The notes beneath the pieces are model-generated. The model saw nothing but the letters and a program-made list of their open reading frames with translations. It had not been told where the DNA came from and made no database searches. A program made the translations under genes and the position numbers. Shown piece by piece: positions 1 through 9,067 of a stretch of 64,000 nt of DNA. Each line of letters opens with the position of its first letter. Within the stretch, counting starts at the first letter, position 1. Location of the stretch: contig JAUIJE010000009.1 in assembly GCA_030431455.1 (NCBI GenBank), forward strand, positions 62,001 to 126,000. Direction: 5' to 3'. The stretch comes from a bacterium (lineage in GTDB: Bacteria; Myxococcota; UBA727; JAUIJE01).

Positions 1-2
1 TT

Positions 3-2024
3 CAAGGCTCCGGCGACGTCAAGTACCATTTGGGCGCGAAGGGCGTGTACCGGTGGCAAGGCAAGACCAACGACTTCGGCGCGTTCGAGGAGCGCGAGGT
101 CCGGATCGAGCTGGCCTGCAACCCCTCGCACCTCGAGGCGGTCAACCCCGTGGTCCTCGGTCAATGCCGGGCGCGCCAAGACCTCGCCGGGGATCGGGAG
201 CGCACCAAGGTGGTGCCGGTGTTGATCCACGGGGACGCCGCCTTCGCTGGGCAGGGGGTGGTGTTCGAGACCATGCAGCTGTCGACGCTGCAAGGCTTCC
301 GGGTCGGGGGCACGGTCCACATCATCATCAACAACCAGATCGGATACACCACCGGGCCGGCCAAGGCGCGTTCGGCGCTGAACGCCTCCGACGTGGCCCG
401 GGCGATCCAGGCGCCGGTGCTGCGGGTCAATGGCGACGACCCCGAGGCCTGCGTGCGGGCGATGATGGTCGCGTTCGACTACCGCATGCGGTACGGCAAG
501 GATGTGGTCATCGACATGGTGTGCTACCGCAAGCACGGCCACAACGAGGGCGACGAGCCGAGTTTTACCCAGCCGATCCTCTACCGGGCGATTCGCGAGC
601 ACACCCCGGTGCGGGACCGCTATGCACAATGGTTGATTCGGCGGAAAGACTTCTCGGACGCCGAGGTCGAAGAAATCGAGAACGAGACCTACGACGCCTT
701 GGAGAGCGCCTTCGGGGCGATCAAGGAGCGTGGGTCCGAGGCGGTGCCCGAGCCGGGGCCGATGCGGCCGGGCAACTACGACGCGGACGCGGTGGACAAC
801 CCCGAGACCGCGGTGGCGGAAGACATTCTCAAGCGCATCACCGAGCGCATCACCTACGACCCGGAGATCGTGGAGATTCACCCCCGGGTGATCAAAAACG
901 TCCTCGAGCGTCGCCAGGAGATGGTGTTCAAGGGACGCCAGGAAGGCGCACCCGGCATCGACTTCGGCATGGCCGAGATCCTCGCTTACGGGTCGTTGCT
1001 CCTCGAGGGCATCCCGGTGCGGATGAGCGGCCAAGACTGCGGCCGGGGTACCTTCGCCCACCGCCACGCGGTGCATTACGATTGTACCGACGGCCGGCCC
1101 TACATCCCGTTGAACTACCTCGAACAATCGCGGGACGAGGGCGAGGAGGAGTGGCACCCGAGCCGGTTTCGCATCTATGACTCGCCGCTGTCCGAAGAGG
1201 CCGTGTTGGGGTTTGAGTATGGTTACTCCGTGACCCATCCAGATTCATTGGTGCTGTGGGAAGCGCAGTTCGGCGACTTCTTCAACGGAGCGCAGATTCA
1301 GGTCGACCAGTTCATCACCTCAGGCGAGGCCAAATGGGGCCAGAAGAGCCGGGTGGTGATGATGCTGCCCCACGGCTACGACGGGCAGGGCCCCGAGCAC
1401 AGCTCCGCGCGCATCGAGCGGTTCTTGCAACAGTGCGCCGAGGAGAACATCCGGGTCGCGATCTGTTCGACCGCGGCCCAGCAGTTTCATCTTCTGCGAC
1501 AGCAAGCGGTGCGGCCCAAAAAGCCGCTCATCCTGTTCACGCACAAGTCGTTGCTTCGGGCCGAGGACGCCGCGTCCGACCTCGACGAGCTCAGCGCGGG
1601 ACGTTTTGAGCGGTTGCTCGATGACCCCCGCCACCAGGGCGAGACCAAACGATTGGTGCTGTGCTCGGGCAAGTTTTACTGGGACCTGGACCGGGCCCGC
1701 CAAGAGGGCGACCTCGGCCAAGGCGTGCGGCTGGTGCGGTTGGAGCAACTGTATCCGTTCCCCAAAGACGCGGTGAACGCCCTCCTCGAGCAAAGCAACG
1801 GGGCAGAGCTGGTCTGGGCCCAAGAGGAGCCGCAGAACATGGGCGCGTTTGGGTTCATCCGCGGGCACCTGTTGGCCATGGGGCTGCGGGCCGGTTACCT
1901 CGGCCGACCGGCGTCGGCGTCGCCAGCCACGGGCAGTTCACGTCGACACAAAGAGCAGCACCAAGCGATCATCGACGCGGTGTTCAATCTCGACGACCGG
2001 GCGCCCGACCCCGCCGCGGTGTGA
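3..2024 (+). CDS. sucA: 2-oxoglutarate dehydrogenase E1 component, 5' end missing
   Basis: Thiamine-diphosphate-dependent E1 subunit of the TCA-cycle 2-oxoglutarate dehydrogenase complex. The reading frame is open from base 3, and its first residues read QGSGDVKYHLG, the conserved SGDVKYHLG segment of E1o. The gene therefore began upstream of the window, and about 673 C-terminal residues are present. Also visible are HGDAAFAGQGVVFETMQLS, the NNQIGYTT segment and the transketolase-like pyrimidine-binding and C-terminal halves (LPHGYDGQGPEHSSARIERF; WAQEEPQNMGAF). Full-length relatives have about 900-1000 residues. No E2 or E3 gene follows. A thioesterase gene starts 7 bases after the stop, probably in the same transcript. 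The identification is firm; the true start lies outside the window. Confidence 0.96.
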   Translation, partial: QGSGDVKYHLGAKGVYRWQGKTNDFGAFEEREVRIELACNPSHLEAVNPVVLGQCRARQDLAGDRERTKVVPVLIHGDAAFAGQGVVFETMQLSTLQGFRVGGTVHIIINNQIGYTTGPAKARSALNASDVARAIQAPVLRVNGDDPEACVRAMMVAFDYRMRYGKDVVIDMVCYRKHGHNEGDEPSFTQPILYRAIREHTPVRDRYAQWLIRRKDFSDAEVEEIENETYDALESAFGAIKERGSEAVPEPGPMRPGNYDADAVDNPETAVAEDILKRITERITYDPEIVEIHPRVIKNVLERRQEMVFKGRQEGAPGIDFGMAEILAYGSLLLEGIPVRMSGQDCGRGTFAHRHAVHYDCTDGRPYIPLNYLEQSRDEGEEEWHPSRFRIYDSPLSEEAVLGFEYGYSVTHPDSLVLWEAQFGDFFNGAQIQVDQFITSGEAKWGQKSRVVMMLPHGYDGQGPEHSSARIERFLQQCAEENIRVAICSTAAQQFHLLRQQAVRPKKPLILFTHKSLLRAEDAASDLDELSAGRFERLLDDPRHQGETKRLVLCSGKFYWDLDRARQEGDLGQGVRLVRLEQLYPFPKDAVNALLEQSNGAELVWAQEEPQNMGAFGFIRGHLLAMGLRAGYLGRPASASPATGSSRRHKEQHQAIIDAVFNLDDRAPDPAAV

Positions 2025-2031
2025 GGTCGAC

Positions 2032-2466
2032 ATGAGCCAGGTCAGCCACGAGGCACTGGTCGCGCTCATCGAGGCCCGCCACGCGGACACGGTGATGGGC
2101 GCGCTGGGGATGCGCTACACCTCCTACGACCCCGACGCGGTCACCGCCGAGGTCGAGGTCGGGCCAAAGTTACTGCAACATGCGGGGATCGTGCACGGTG
2201 GGGTGTACGTGGTGTTGGCGGAGAGCGTGGCGTCGGCCGCGGCCGCGTTGTCGGTGGACATCGCGACCCACGACGTGAACGGGATGGAGATCAACGCCAA
2301 TCACCTGCGCGCGGTGTCGGAGGGTTCGCTCAAAGCGGTGGCGCGTCCGATTCACCGGGGCCGGACCACGCACGTCTATGGCATCGAGGTGTTCGACGAC
2401 CGTGGCCGTCAGGTCTCGGTGTGCCGGTGCACGATGGCGATCCGGCCCCGTCGCAGCGCGTCGTAA
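2032..2466 (+). CDS. Hotdog-fold (PaaI-type) acyl-CoA thioesterase
   Basis: 144-residue single-domain hotdog protein of the PaaI/YbgC-like thioesterase group, predicted to hydrolyse an acyl- or aroyl-CoA in the cytoplasm. The family hallmark HAGIVHGGVYVVLAES, with its catalytic acidic residue, sits near residue 55. It is followed by NANHLRAVSEG and a strand rich in RGRTTHVYGIEV. The ATG at 2032 was chosen because it opens just after the sucA stop and gives the normal family length. An in-frame extension upstream would lie inside sucA. The substrate cannot be deduced; relatives include 1,4-dihydroxy-2-naphthoyl-CoA and phenylacetyl-CoA thioesterases. The fold call is firm and the substrate unknown. 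Confidence 0.85.
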   Translation: MSQVSHEALVALIEARHADTVMGALGMRYTSYDPDAVTAEVEVGPKLLQHAGIVHGGVYVVLAESVASAAAALSVDIATHDVNGMEINANHLRAVSEGSLKAVARPIHRGRTTHVYGIEVFDDRGRQVSVCRCTMAIRPRRSAS

Positions 2467-2524
2467 TATCCCGTCCCCGACGTGGCAGCAGCGTGTTAAC
2501 CAACCTGCGCACAAGGAGACCCGG

Positions 2525-3634
2525 ATGAAGACGAAAGCTGCGATCGCGTGGGAAGCCAAAAAGCCGTTGGAAGTGACCGAGGTCGATCTGGAGGGGCCCA
2601 AGGCGGGTGAGGTCCTGGTCGAGGTCAAGGCCACCGGCGTCTGCCACACGGATGCCTATACATTGTCGGGGGCGGACCCCGAGGGCCTGTTCCCCGCGAT
2701 CATGGGTCACGAGGGCGCGGGGGTGGTTCTCGAGGTGGGGCCCGGGGTGACGTCGCTGGCGCCCGGGGACCACGTGATTCCGCTGTACACCCCCGAGTGC
2801 CGGCAGTGTGAGTATTGCCTCAACCCCAAGACCAATCTGTGCCAAGCGATCCGCTCCACCCAGGGCAAGGGCCTGATGCCGGACGGCAGCAGCCGGTTCT
2901 CCAAGGACGGCAAGACCATCTACCACTACATGGGCACGTCGACGTTCGCGAACCACACGGTGTTGCCGGAGATCGCGCTCGCCAAGATCCGAAAAGACGC
3001 GCCCTTCGACATGGCCTGTTACATCGGGTGCGGGGTCACCACCGGCATCGGCGCGGTGGTGTTCACCGCCAAGGTCGAGCCCGGCGCGCGGTGTGTGGTG
3101 TTTGGGCTCGGCGGCATCGGGCTCAACGTCATTCAAGGCTTGAAGATGGTGGGCGCGAGCCAGATTGTGGGCGTCGACATCAACCCGGGCCGCAAGGCCA
3201 TGGCCGAGAAGTTCGGCATGACCGACTTCGTGAACCCCAAGGACGTCAAAGGCGATCTCGTCGGTCACCTCGTCGAGCTCACCGGGGGCGGCGCGGACTA
3301 TTCCTTCGAGTGCATCGGCAAAGTCGAGATCATGCGCCAGGCGCTCGAGTGTTGTCACAAGGGATGGGGCGTCAGCTGTGTCATCGGCGTGGCCGGGGCC
3401 GGGGAGGAAATCTCCACCCGGCCGTTCCAGCTCGTGACCGGGCGGCGTTGGATCGGCAGCGCCTTCGGCGGCGCCCGCGGCCGGACCGACGTGCCCAAGA
3501 TCGTCGACTGGTACATGGACCAGCGCATCAACATCGACGACCTGATCACCCACAAGATGCCGCTCGAGAAGATCAACGACGCGTTCGACCTCATGCACAA
3601 GGGTGAGTCGATTCGCAGTGTCATTGTGTATTGA
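2525..3634 (+). CDS. frmA: S-(hydroxymethyl)glutathione dehydrogenase / class III alcohol dehydrogenase
   Basis: Zinc medium-chain dehydrogenase (369 residues) that oxidises S-hydroxymethylglutathione to S-formylglutathione with NAD in formaldehyde detoxification. Visible are the catalytic zinc site (GVCHTDAYTLSG and GHEGAGVV), the four-Cys structural zinc loop (CRQCEYC...C), the class III segment GCGVTTGIGAVV, and the Rossmann motif GLGGIGLNVIQG followed by the NAD-ribose-binding VGVDINPGRK. The start at 2525 is preceded by AAGGAG. The length is normal for the family. The next gene, 32 bases on, encodes the S-formylglutathione hydrolase that acts on the product, which confirms the pathway. 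These enzymes can also reduce S-nitrosoglutathione. Confidence 0.96.
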   Translation: MKTKAAIAWEAKKPLEVTEVDLEGPKAGEVLVEVKATGVCHTDAYTLSGADPEGLFPAIMGHEGAGVVLEVGPGVTSLAPGDHVIPLYTPECRQCEYCLNPKTNLCQAIRSTQGKGLMPDGSSRFSKDGKTIYHYMGTSTFANHTVLPEIALAKIRKDAPFDMACYIGCGVTTGIGAVVFTAKVEPGARCVVFGLGGIGLNVIQGLKMVGASQIVGVDINPGRKAMAEKFGMTDFVNPKDVKGDLVGHLVELTGGGADYSFECIGKVEIMRQALECCHKGWGVSCVIGVAGAGEEISTRPFQLVTGRRWIGSAFGGARGRTDVPKIVDWYMDQRINIDDLITHKMPLEKINDAFDLMHKGESIRSVIVY

Positions 3635-3666
3635 GCCGGCGCGTCCGCGCGCTCGGGGAGCCATCG

Positions 3667-4500
3667 ATGGAAAGAGTCAAAGAACAGCGCTGCTTCGGCG
3701 GCACCCAAGGCACCTACCGCCACGACAGTGAGGCGGTGGCGGGGGCGATGGAGTTTGCGGTCTACGTCCCGTCCGGCGATGGTCCCTTCCCGGTGGTGTG
3801 GTTTTTGTCGGGGCTGACCTGCTCGTCGGAGAACGTGATCACCAAGGCGGGAGCCCAGCGGGTGTGCGCCGAGCTGCAGCTCGCGCTGGTGTGTCCCGAC
3901 ACCAGTCCGCGCGGACACGACTACGCCAAGGACGAGCGCTACTGGTTCGGTGAGGCGGCGAGCTATTACGTCGACGCCACCGCAGAGCCCTTCGCGGCCC
4001 ACTACCAAATGTTTACGTACCTGAAGGATGAGCTGCCGGCGGTGGTGGGCAAACATTTCCCCGTCGAGCTTTCGCGCCAGTGCATCATGGGGCACTCGAT
4101 GGGGGGGCACGGCGCGTTGATGATGGCGCTCAAACAACCGGACCGGTACGCGAGCGTGTCCGCGTTTGCGCCCATCGCGCACTACACCGCGTGTCCCTGG
4201 GGCGAAGCGGCGGTGGCGGGGTATTTCGGCGGGGACGCCGACGCGGCCCGCCGCTACGACGTGGTCAGCCTGATCGAGGCGGGGGCCCGGCCGGCGGGGC
4301 CGGTGCTGATCGACCAAGGCACTGACGATGCGTTCGTCGAGGAGCAGCTCCAGCCCCAGGTTCTGCAGAAGGCCCTGAAGGAAGCGGGCATCGGCCACGA
4401 GCTGCGCATGCAGGCGGGCTACGACCACAGCTACTACTTCGTGCAGACGTTCATGGAGGAGCACCTGCGGCACCATCACCAGGCCGTCGCCGGGGGCTGA
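3667..4500 (+). CDS. fghA: S-formylglutathione hydrolase
   Basis: Esterase-D family alpha/beta hydrolase (277 residues) that hydrolyses S-formylglutathione to formate and glutathione, the second step after FrmA. The sequence has the family's N-terminal YRHDSEAVAGAMEFAVYVP, VVWFLSGLTCSSENVITKAG, and the nucleophile elbow GHSMGGHGALMMAL. The catalytic Asp lies in IDQGTDDAFVEEQL and the His in AGYDHSYYF. ATG 3667 gives normal family length; the few in-frame residues upstream do not resemble the family. A small inverted repeat follows the stop, so this is probably the end of the formaldehyde transcript. Confidence 0.96.
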   Translation: MERVKEQRCFGGTQGTYRHDSEAVAGAMEFAVYVPSGDGPFPVVWFLSGLTCSSENVITKAGAQRVCAELQLALVCPDTSPRGHDYAKDERYWFGEAASYYVDATAEPFAAHYQMFTYLKDELPAVVGKHFPVELSRQCIMGHSMGGHGALMMALKQPDRYASVSAFAPIAHYTACPWGEAAVAGYFGGDADAARRYDVVSLIEAGARPAGPVLIDQGTDDAFVEEQLQPQVLQKALKEAGIGHELRMQAGYDHSYYFVQTFMEEHLRHHHQAVAGG

Positions 4501-4504
4501 ACCG

Positions 4505-4526
4505 CCGAAATCCCCAGGAATTTCGG
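4505..4526. terminator. Possible hairpin terminator after fghA
   Basis: A 7-base-pair perfect inverted repeat (CCGAAAT / ATTTCGG) with an 8-base loop begins 4 bases after the fghA stop codon. There is no run of T after it, so it would be a weak intrinsic terminator or an RNA-stabilising hairpin. It sits where the formaldehyde transcript would be expected to end. The rest of the space up to 4687 shows no gene; a TACCGT element near 4586-4591 could be the -10 box of the next gene. Confidence 0.4.
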
Positions 4527-4687
4527 AGCGTTACGCGGTGCGTCAGGGCCGCGCCACCGGTGTTTGGGGATGACAAATCGCGTGCCTCTGATACCGTCCG
4601 CGTGTGGGAGAGGCGCCCACCTCAGCGCCCCCATGCTCGAGACAACCGCGCGTTTCGACCAGTTGGAACGTGCCTTTGGGAGGACGG

Positions 4688-6769
4688 ATGTCCATGACCG
4701 CTGCCGCCGTGGAACACGACAAAACCATCGATGCGCCGTTCGAAGGCCTGGGCAAAGACCAGCTGCTGGACGCCTACAAGTTGATGAAAACCTCGCGGCT
4801 GCTCGACGCCAAAATGCTGGTGCTGCTCAAGCAGGGCAAGTCGTTCTTCCACATCGGGTGCATGGGCCATGAGGCGGTCCAGGTCGCGGCCACCGTCGCC
4901 CTGGAGCAGGGGCGCGATTGGGCCTATCCATATTACCGCGGCCAGGCGTTGTGTCTGGGCATGGGCATGAAGCCCTACGAGTGTCTGCTCAGCTTCTTGG
5001 CCAAAGGCGATGACCCCAACAGCGGCGGCCGGCAGATGCCGCAACACTACGGTCACAAGGACCTCAACATCCCGTCGCAAAGCTCGCCCACGGGCACGCA
5101 GTTCTTGCAGGCGGTGGGGTGCGCGCTGGCGAGCAAGCGCAACTTCGCGAAGCAAAAAAACGGCGCCCGGGCCGGCGGCCTCGAGGTCACGGTGGTCACC
5201 GCCGGGGACGGCACCACCAGCCAGGGCGACTTTCACGAGGCGCTCAATTGGGCGGCGCGGGAAAAGGCCCCGGTGGTCTTTCTCATCGAAGACAATGGTT
5301 ATGCAATCTCAGTCCCGGTGAGGGACCAGACCCCCGGCGGCAAGGTGGTGCACCTCGGGCGGGGCTACGACAACCTCGAATCGGTTGAGGTCGACGGCTG
5401 CGACTTTTTGAAGAGCTACCGCGTGTTGAAAAAGGCGGTGGAGCGGGCCCGGCGCGGCGACGGCCCGACCTTGGTGGTGGGCGACGTGGTCCGGCTGCTC
5501 CCGCACAGCTCCAGTGACGACCAGCGCAAGTACCGTCCCGAGGGTGAGCTGACCGAGGACAAGGCCCGCGATCCCGTCGAGCAGATGCGATCGGTGGTGA
5601 AAAAAGCCACCGGCATGAGTGACCAGGACTTGGACAAGCTCGACGAGCAGCTCAAGGCCGAGGTCGACGCGGAGGCGGAGCGCGCGGAGGCGGCCCCGTC
5701 GGCGGACCGGTCCACCGCGCTCGATTGGGTGCTCAGCGATACCCCGGAGCCGGCGGAAGTGGACCCGACCCCCGACGGGGGCGAGGTGGTGCTCGTCGAC
5801 GCGATCAACCGGGCCCTGGCCGAAGAGCTGGCCCGGGACGAGCGGGTGTTGGTGTTCGGCGAGGACGTGGCGGGCAAAAAGGGGGGCGTGTTCACCGCCA
5901 CCCGGGGGCTCACGGATCGGTTCGGCGAAGACCGTGTGTTCAACTCGCCCCTCGCGGAGTCGTCCATCATCGGGGTGGCCATCGGCATGGCGGTGCGCGG
6001 GCTGCGCCCGGTGCCGGAGATTCAGTTTGGCGACTACATCTGGACCGCGATGATGCAGATTCGCAATGAGCTGTCCACGATGCGGTACCGCAGCAACAAC
6101 GCGTTCTCATGCCCGGTGGTGGTGCGGGTGCCGGTGGGCGGCTACATCCACGGGGCGTTGTGCCACTCGCAGAACATCGAGTCCTATTTTGCGCACATCC
6201 CGGGTTTGAAGATCGCTCACCCGTCGACCGCGCTGGACGCCTACGGGTTGCTCAAAGCGGCGATTCGCGGCGACGACCCCGTGTTGTTCCTCGAGCACAA
6301 GGGTCTTTACCGGCAAAATCACGCCAAGAGCGTGCTCCCCGCGGGCACGGACTGGGTGCTGCCCTTCGGCAAAGGCATTGTGCGCCAGGAGGGTGAGGAC
6401 ATCACGGTGGTGACGTACGGGGCCTTGGTGCAACGTACGATTCAGGCTTCGAAGAAGCTCGAAGACGATGGCATCTCGGTGGAGGTGGTGGACATTCGCA
6501 CCATCAACCCCGTGGACTGGGCGCTCATCGAGCAGAGCGTGAAGAAGACCGGCAAGGTGATGGTCGCCCACGAGGACACCCGGTTTGGCGGGTTCGGGGG
6601 TGAGTTGGCGGCGGAGATCGGCGAGCGGTGCTTCGAGCACCTCGACGGCCCGGTGCGCCGCCTCGGTGCGGCGGATTCGCCGGTGCCGTTCAACTGGGAC
6701 CTCGAAGAGGAGGTCCTGCCCCAGATCGACGGCATCGCCCAGGCGCTGCGCGACCTCGCCAACTGGTGA
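4688..6769 (+). CDS. Fused alpha-beta E1 of a 2-oxoacid (branched-chain or pyruvate) dehydrogenase
   Basis: 693-residue protein joining the alpha and beta subunits of a heterotetrameric-type thiamine-diphosphate E1. Residues from about 20 to 340 are the alpha part, with YPYYRGQALCLGMGM and the ThDP-binding GDGTTSQGDFHEALNW...EDNGYAIS. An acidic linker (about 300-365) leads to the beta part, which begins VVLVDAINRALAEEL and contains FGEDVAGKKGGVF, FGDYIWTAMMQI and FLEHKGLYR. It resembles 2-oxoisovalerate dehydrogenase E1 fusions; pyruvate specificity cannot be excluded. A strong GGGAGG lies 4 bases before ATG 4688 and 10 bases before a second in-frame ATG at 4694, so either may be used. E2 and E3 genes are not in the window. 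Its stop overlaps the next start (TGATG). Confidence 0.9.
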   Translation: MSMTAAAVEHDKTIDAPFEGLGKDQLLDAYKLMKTSRLLDAKMLVLLKQGKSFFHIGCMGHEAVQVAATVALEQGRDWAYPYYRGQALCLGMGMKPYECLLSFLAKGDDPNSGGRQMPQHYGHKDLNIPSQSSPTGTQFLQAVGCALASKRNFAKQKNGARAGGLEVTVVTAGDGTTSQGDFHEALNWAAREKAPVVFLIEDNGYAISVPVRDQTPGGKVVHLGRGYDNLESVEVDGCDFLKSYRVLKKAVERARRGDGPTLVVGDVVRLLPHSSSDDQRKYRPEGELTEDKARDPVEQMRSVVKKATGMSDQDLDKLDEQLKAEVDAEAERAEAAPSADRSTALDWVLSDTPEPAEVDPTPDGGEVVLVDAINRALAEELARDERVLVFGEDVAGKKGGVFTATRGLTDRFGEDRVFNSPLAESSIIGVAIGMAVRGLRPVPEIQFGDYIWTAMMQIRNELSTMRYRSNNAFSCPVVVRVPVGGYIHGALCHSQNIESYFAHIPGLKIAHPSTALDAYGLLKAAIRGDDPVLFLEHKGLYRQNHAKSVLPAGTDWVLPFGKGIVRQEGEDITVVTYGALVQRTIQASKKLEDDGISVEVVDIRTINPVDWALIEQSVKKTGKVMVAHEDTRFGGFGGELAAEIGERCFEHLDGPVRRLGAADSPVPFNWDLEEEVLPQIDGIAQALRDLANW

Positions 6770-7263
6770 TGCGCGACCTGTGGTTGATGCGGCACGGTCG
6801 CGCCGCGGGGAGTTCGCCCTCCGGGGACGCAGGGCGCCCCCTCACCGACGAGGGAGCGGAGGGCATCGAACGCGTCGCGCAGTTCGCGGTGACGGCGGGG
6901 TGGCGCCCCGACGAGATGTGGCACTCGCCCTACCTGCGGGCGATCCAGACCGCCGAGCGCGTCCACCGGCGAACGGGGGGCGCCCGCAGCGTCGACGAGG
7001 GCTTGGTGCCCAACGGACGGCCCAGCAATATTGCAGATGCATTGCGACTGGCGTCAGGCTCCGTGTTCGTGGTCAGCCATCTGCCGCTCTTGCCGGCGGT
7101 GCTCGACGAGCTGTTCGGGGCCCCGGCCCAGATCAACATCAGCCCCGGCACCGTCGTGCACCTGGCGATGATGGGGCGCAGCAATGCCTTTGTGCGCGGG
7201 GTGTATGAACCGGACGTGACCGAGCCGGTCGGCGCCGCGCTGGCCAAGTCCGCTACTTCTTGA
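6769..7263 (+). CDS. SixA-like phosphohistidine phosphatase (histidine phosphatase family)
   Basis: 164-residue branch-1 histidine phosphatase. It opens with LMRHGRA, where the RHG carries the nucleophilic His. It then has RPLTDEGAEGIERVA, the second Arg region (SPYLRAIQTAERV) and a late His in VVSHLPLLPAV, as in SixA, which dephosphorylates phosphohistidine on phosphorelay or PTS-type proteins. The start overlaps the stop of the fused E1 gene by one base (TGATG), which suggests translational coupling. Its 3' end overlaps the convergent PPIase gene by 11 bases. The family is clear; the physiological partner is not visible. Confidence 0.85.
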   Translation: MRDLWLMRHGRAAGSSPSGDAGRPLTDEGAEGIERVAQFAVTAGWRPDEMWHSPYLRAIQTAERVHRRTGGARSVDEGLVPNGRPSNIADALRLASGSVFVVSHLPLLPAVLDELFGAPAQINISPGTVVHLAMMGRSNAFVRGVYEPDVTEPVGAALAKSATS

Positions 7264-8617
7264 GCTTCAGCGGGTTTTCGTCGCCGCCCATCTTGAGGTC
7301 GCCACCGGAGCTGCCCCCGTGCGGGTTTTTGACCCCGGGCCGGACGTTGTCCGCGCTCGGCGGGGGGAGGGCGTGGGCGCCGTCGCCGCCGGCTATGAAC
7401 CCCGGGGGCATGCCCGGTCCCCCGGGGCCATGTCCCATCGGGCCGGGGCCGCCGGGACCCGGGCCGCGCGGTCCAGGACCGGTGGGGAGTTGAGGCTGGG
7501 GGGCGGGCTTCACCTTGATGTCCACGTCGAGCTTTTTGGTCGTGTCCTCGACAAACTTCTGCAGCGCGTCTTGGGCGCGCTTGCTGTTTTCGACCACCAG
7601 GATGCGCTCCTTGGCTTTTTCGAACGGGATGTTGGGTCCTTTTTGCATCCCCTCCGAGAACAGGATGTGGAAACCCTTCTCGGTGCGGATGACCTCGGAC
7701 AGCTCGTTCTTTTGGAGGGTAAAGGCCGCCACCGAGAGGTCGGGGAGCAGCTGTGAGGGTTGGACCTCGCCGAGGCTGCCGCCCTTGTCGCGGGTCCGGG
7801 GGTCATCGGAATGTTTCTGCGCGGCCTCGCCGAACGCCTTGGCCCCTTTGCCGACAAGCTCGGCCCGGAGCTTGTCGGCGGCGGCCTTCTTCTCGGCCAG
7901 CGCTTCGTTGCTGACCCCGAGGGGGGCGGCGATGAGGATCTCGCGGATGGTGGCGGTTTTGCGTTCGGCGTAGACGGCGGGGTTTTGTTTGTACAACGCC
8001 TTGGCCTCGGCCTCGGTGACGCGCGGAATCGCCGCTGTGACCTGCTTCATCAGGGCTTCGATGGCGAGGTCATGGGACATTTCGGTGCGGAACGCTCCCT
8101 CGTCGGTGCGCATGCGCTCCAAGAACTGCGCGAAGGTGATGCCCTCGGGGAGCTTCTGCTTCATCTCGGTGAGCTTGGCCTCGACCACGGTCTCGGGGGG
8201 CGCGAGGTCGCGCTTTTGGGCTTCCTCGGCGAGGGCTTGCCGGCGCACCAAGTGCTTGAGCGCGGGCTCTTCGAACACCGCGCGCATGGGGCCCAACGCC
8301 GCGTCGGGGGGAACGCCCACCCGCATCGCGCGATCCAAGATCGCCCGGTCAAACATCGCCCGGGTCACGGTGGTGTCGCCGAGCTTGGCCACGACGCCGT
8401 CGGGGGGCAGGGACCCAATGGCACTGGAGGGCTGTGCGTCGGATGCGGGGGGCGGCGGTTTGACCTCCCCGGGACCCGACGGCGACGGGGCCGGGTCGGT
8501 GTCCGCGCCGGCCACGCCCGCGGGCCCCGACGGGGTCAAGGCGGGGGGCGCTTTTTCTTCGCAGCCAGCGGCGAGCAGGGCGACGAAGGGCAGGGCGACG
8601 ATCAGCGGCCGGGACAT
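7253..8617 (-). CDS. Parvulin-type peptidyl-prolyl isomerase lipoprotein (SurA/PrsA-like)
   Basis: 454-residue exported folding factor. The N-terminus has a short signal ending in the lipobox LLAAGC, so it is probably a lipoprotein facing the periplasm. A Pro/Ser/Gly-rich spacer follows, then a SurA-N-like helical region (about 75-220). A parvulin rotamase domain at about 225-335 contains ATIREILIA, FGEAAQKHSDDP, GGSLGEV and EVIRTEKGFHILF. The last 100 residues are a low-complexity Gly-Pro-Met tail ending KMGGDENPLKLKK, which is unusual for the family. It is the third gene of a leftward operon (10 bases after the preceding lipoprotein gene) and overlaps sixA convergently by 11 bases. A general role in outer-membrane or lipoprotein folding is inferred. 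Confidence 0.88.
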   Translation of the reverse strand: MSRPLIVALPFVALLAAGCEEKAPPALTPSGPAGVAGADTDPAPSPSGPGEVKPPPPASDAQPSSAIGSLPPDGVVAKLGDTTVTRAMFDRAILDRAMRVGVPPDAALGPMRAVFEEPALKHLVRRQALAEEAQKRDLAPPETVVEAKLTEMKQKLPEGITFAQFLERMRTDEGAFRTEMSHDLAIEALMKQVTAAIPRVTEAEAKALYKQNPAVYAERKTATIREILIAAPLGVSNEALAEKKAAADKLRAELVGKGAKAFGEAAQKHSDDPRTRDKGGSLGEVQPSQLLPDLSVAAFTLQKNELSEVIRTEKGFHILFSEGMQKGPNIPFEKAKERILVVENSKRAQDALQKFVEDTTKKLDVDIKVKPAPQPQLPTGPGPRGPGPGGPGPMGHGPGGPGMPPGFIAGGDGAHALPPPSADNVRPGVKNPHGGSSGGDLKMGGDENPLKLKK

Positions 8618-8626
8618 GGGAGCTCC

Positions 8627-9067
8627 TCAAGGAAAGGCGGGGGGGCAGAGGGCGTGGCCCACCGCGGCGTCGTGCATCACCACGCGAACGATGTTGTCGG
8701 TGGTGCCGGACGCGAGCTGCTCAATGGTACTGCATCCGTGGGCGATGGAGTCGGCGCGGTCGCACGCGTCCACCGCGGCGCAGCCGAGCACATCGACGAA
8801 GAACGGCGTGCCCGGCGTGACCAGCGCGTTGAGCGTTTCGCCTTCGGCGGCGTCGATTTCGAAGGGGCCGAACGCCTCCGGGGTCTGGCCCTCTTCGGCC
8901 ACCTCGACGTACAGGGCGGACACCCCCGAGAACGTCGCGGCCTCGTCGCGGAGCAGCAAGACCGTGGCTTCGGCATCGGCCCCCGCGCACCCCGCGGCGC
9001 AGGCGACGACGACGAGGGCCAACCCGAGCCGGGCGCGGGTGGGGGTCAGCTCACAGGCGCGACGCAT
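8627..9067 (-). CDS. Small lipoprotein coupled to the PEGA-TM gene
   Basis: 146-residue predicted lipoprotein of unknown function. The signal has the hydrophobic run LGLALVVVACAAGC, with Cys as the modification site. The mature part looks like a single beta-sandwich (VSALYVEVAEEG, FGPFEIDAAEGE, NALVTPGTPFFVDVLGCA), with several Cys residues that could form disulfides. Its start lies inside the preceding gene's end (17-base overlap), so translation is likely coupled to the PEGA-TM protein. The gene at 17079-18395 shows the same arrangement and a weakly similar N-terminal half. No enzymatic motif is seen. Confidence 0.7.
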   Translation of the reverse strand: MRRACELTPTRARLGLALVVVACAAGCAGADAEATVLLLRDEAATFSGVSALYVEVAEEGQTPEAFGPFEIDAAEGETLNALVTPGTPFFVDVLGCAAVDACDRADSIAHGCSTIEQLASGTTDNIVRVVMHDAAVGHALCPPAFP

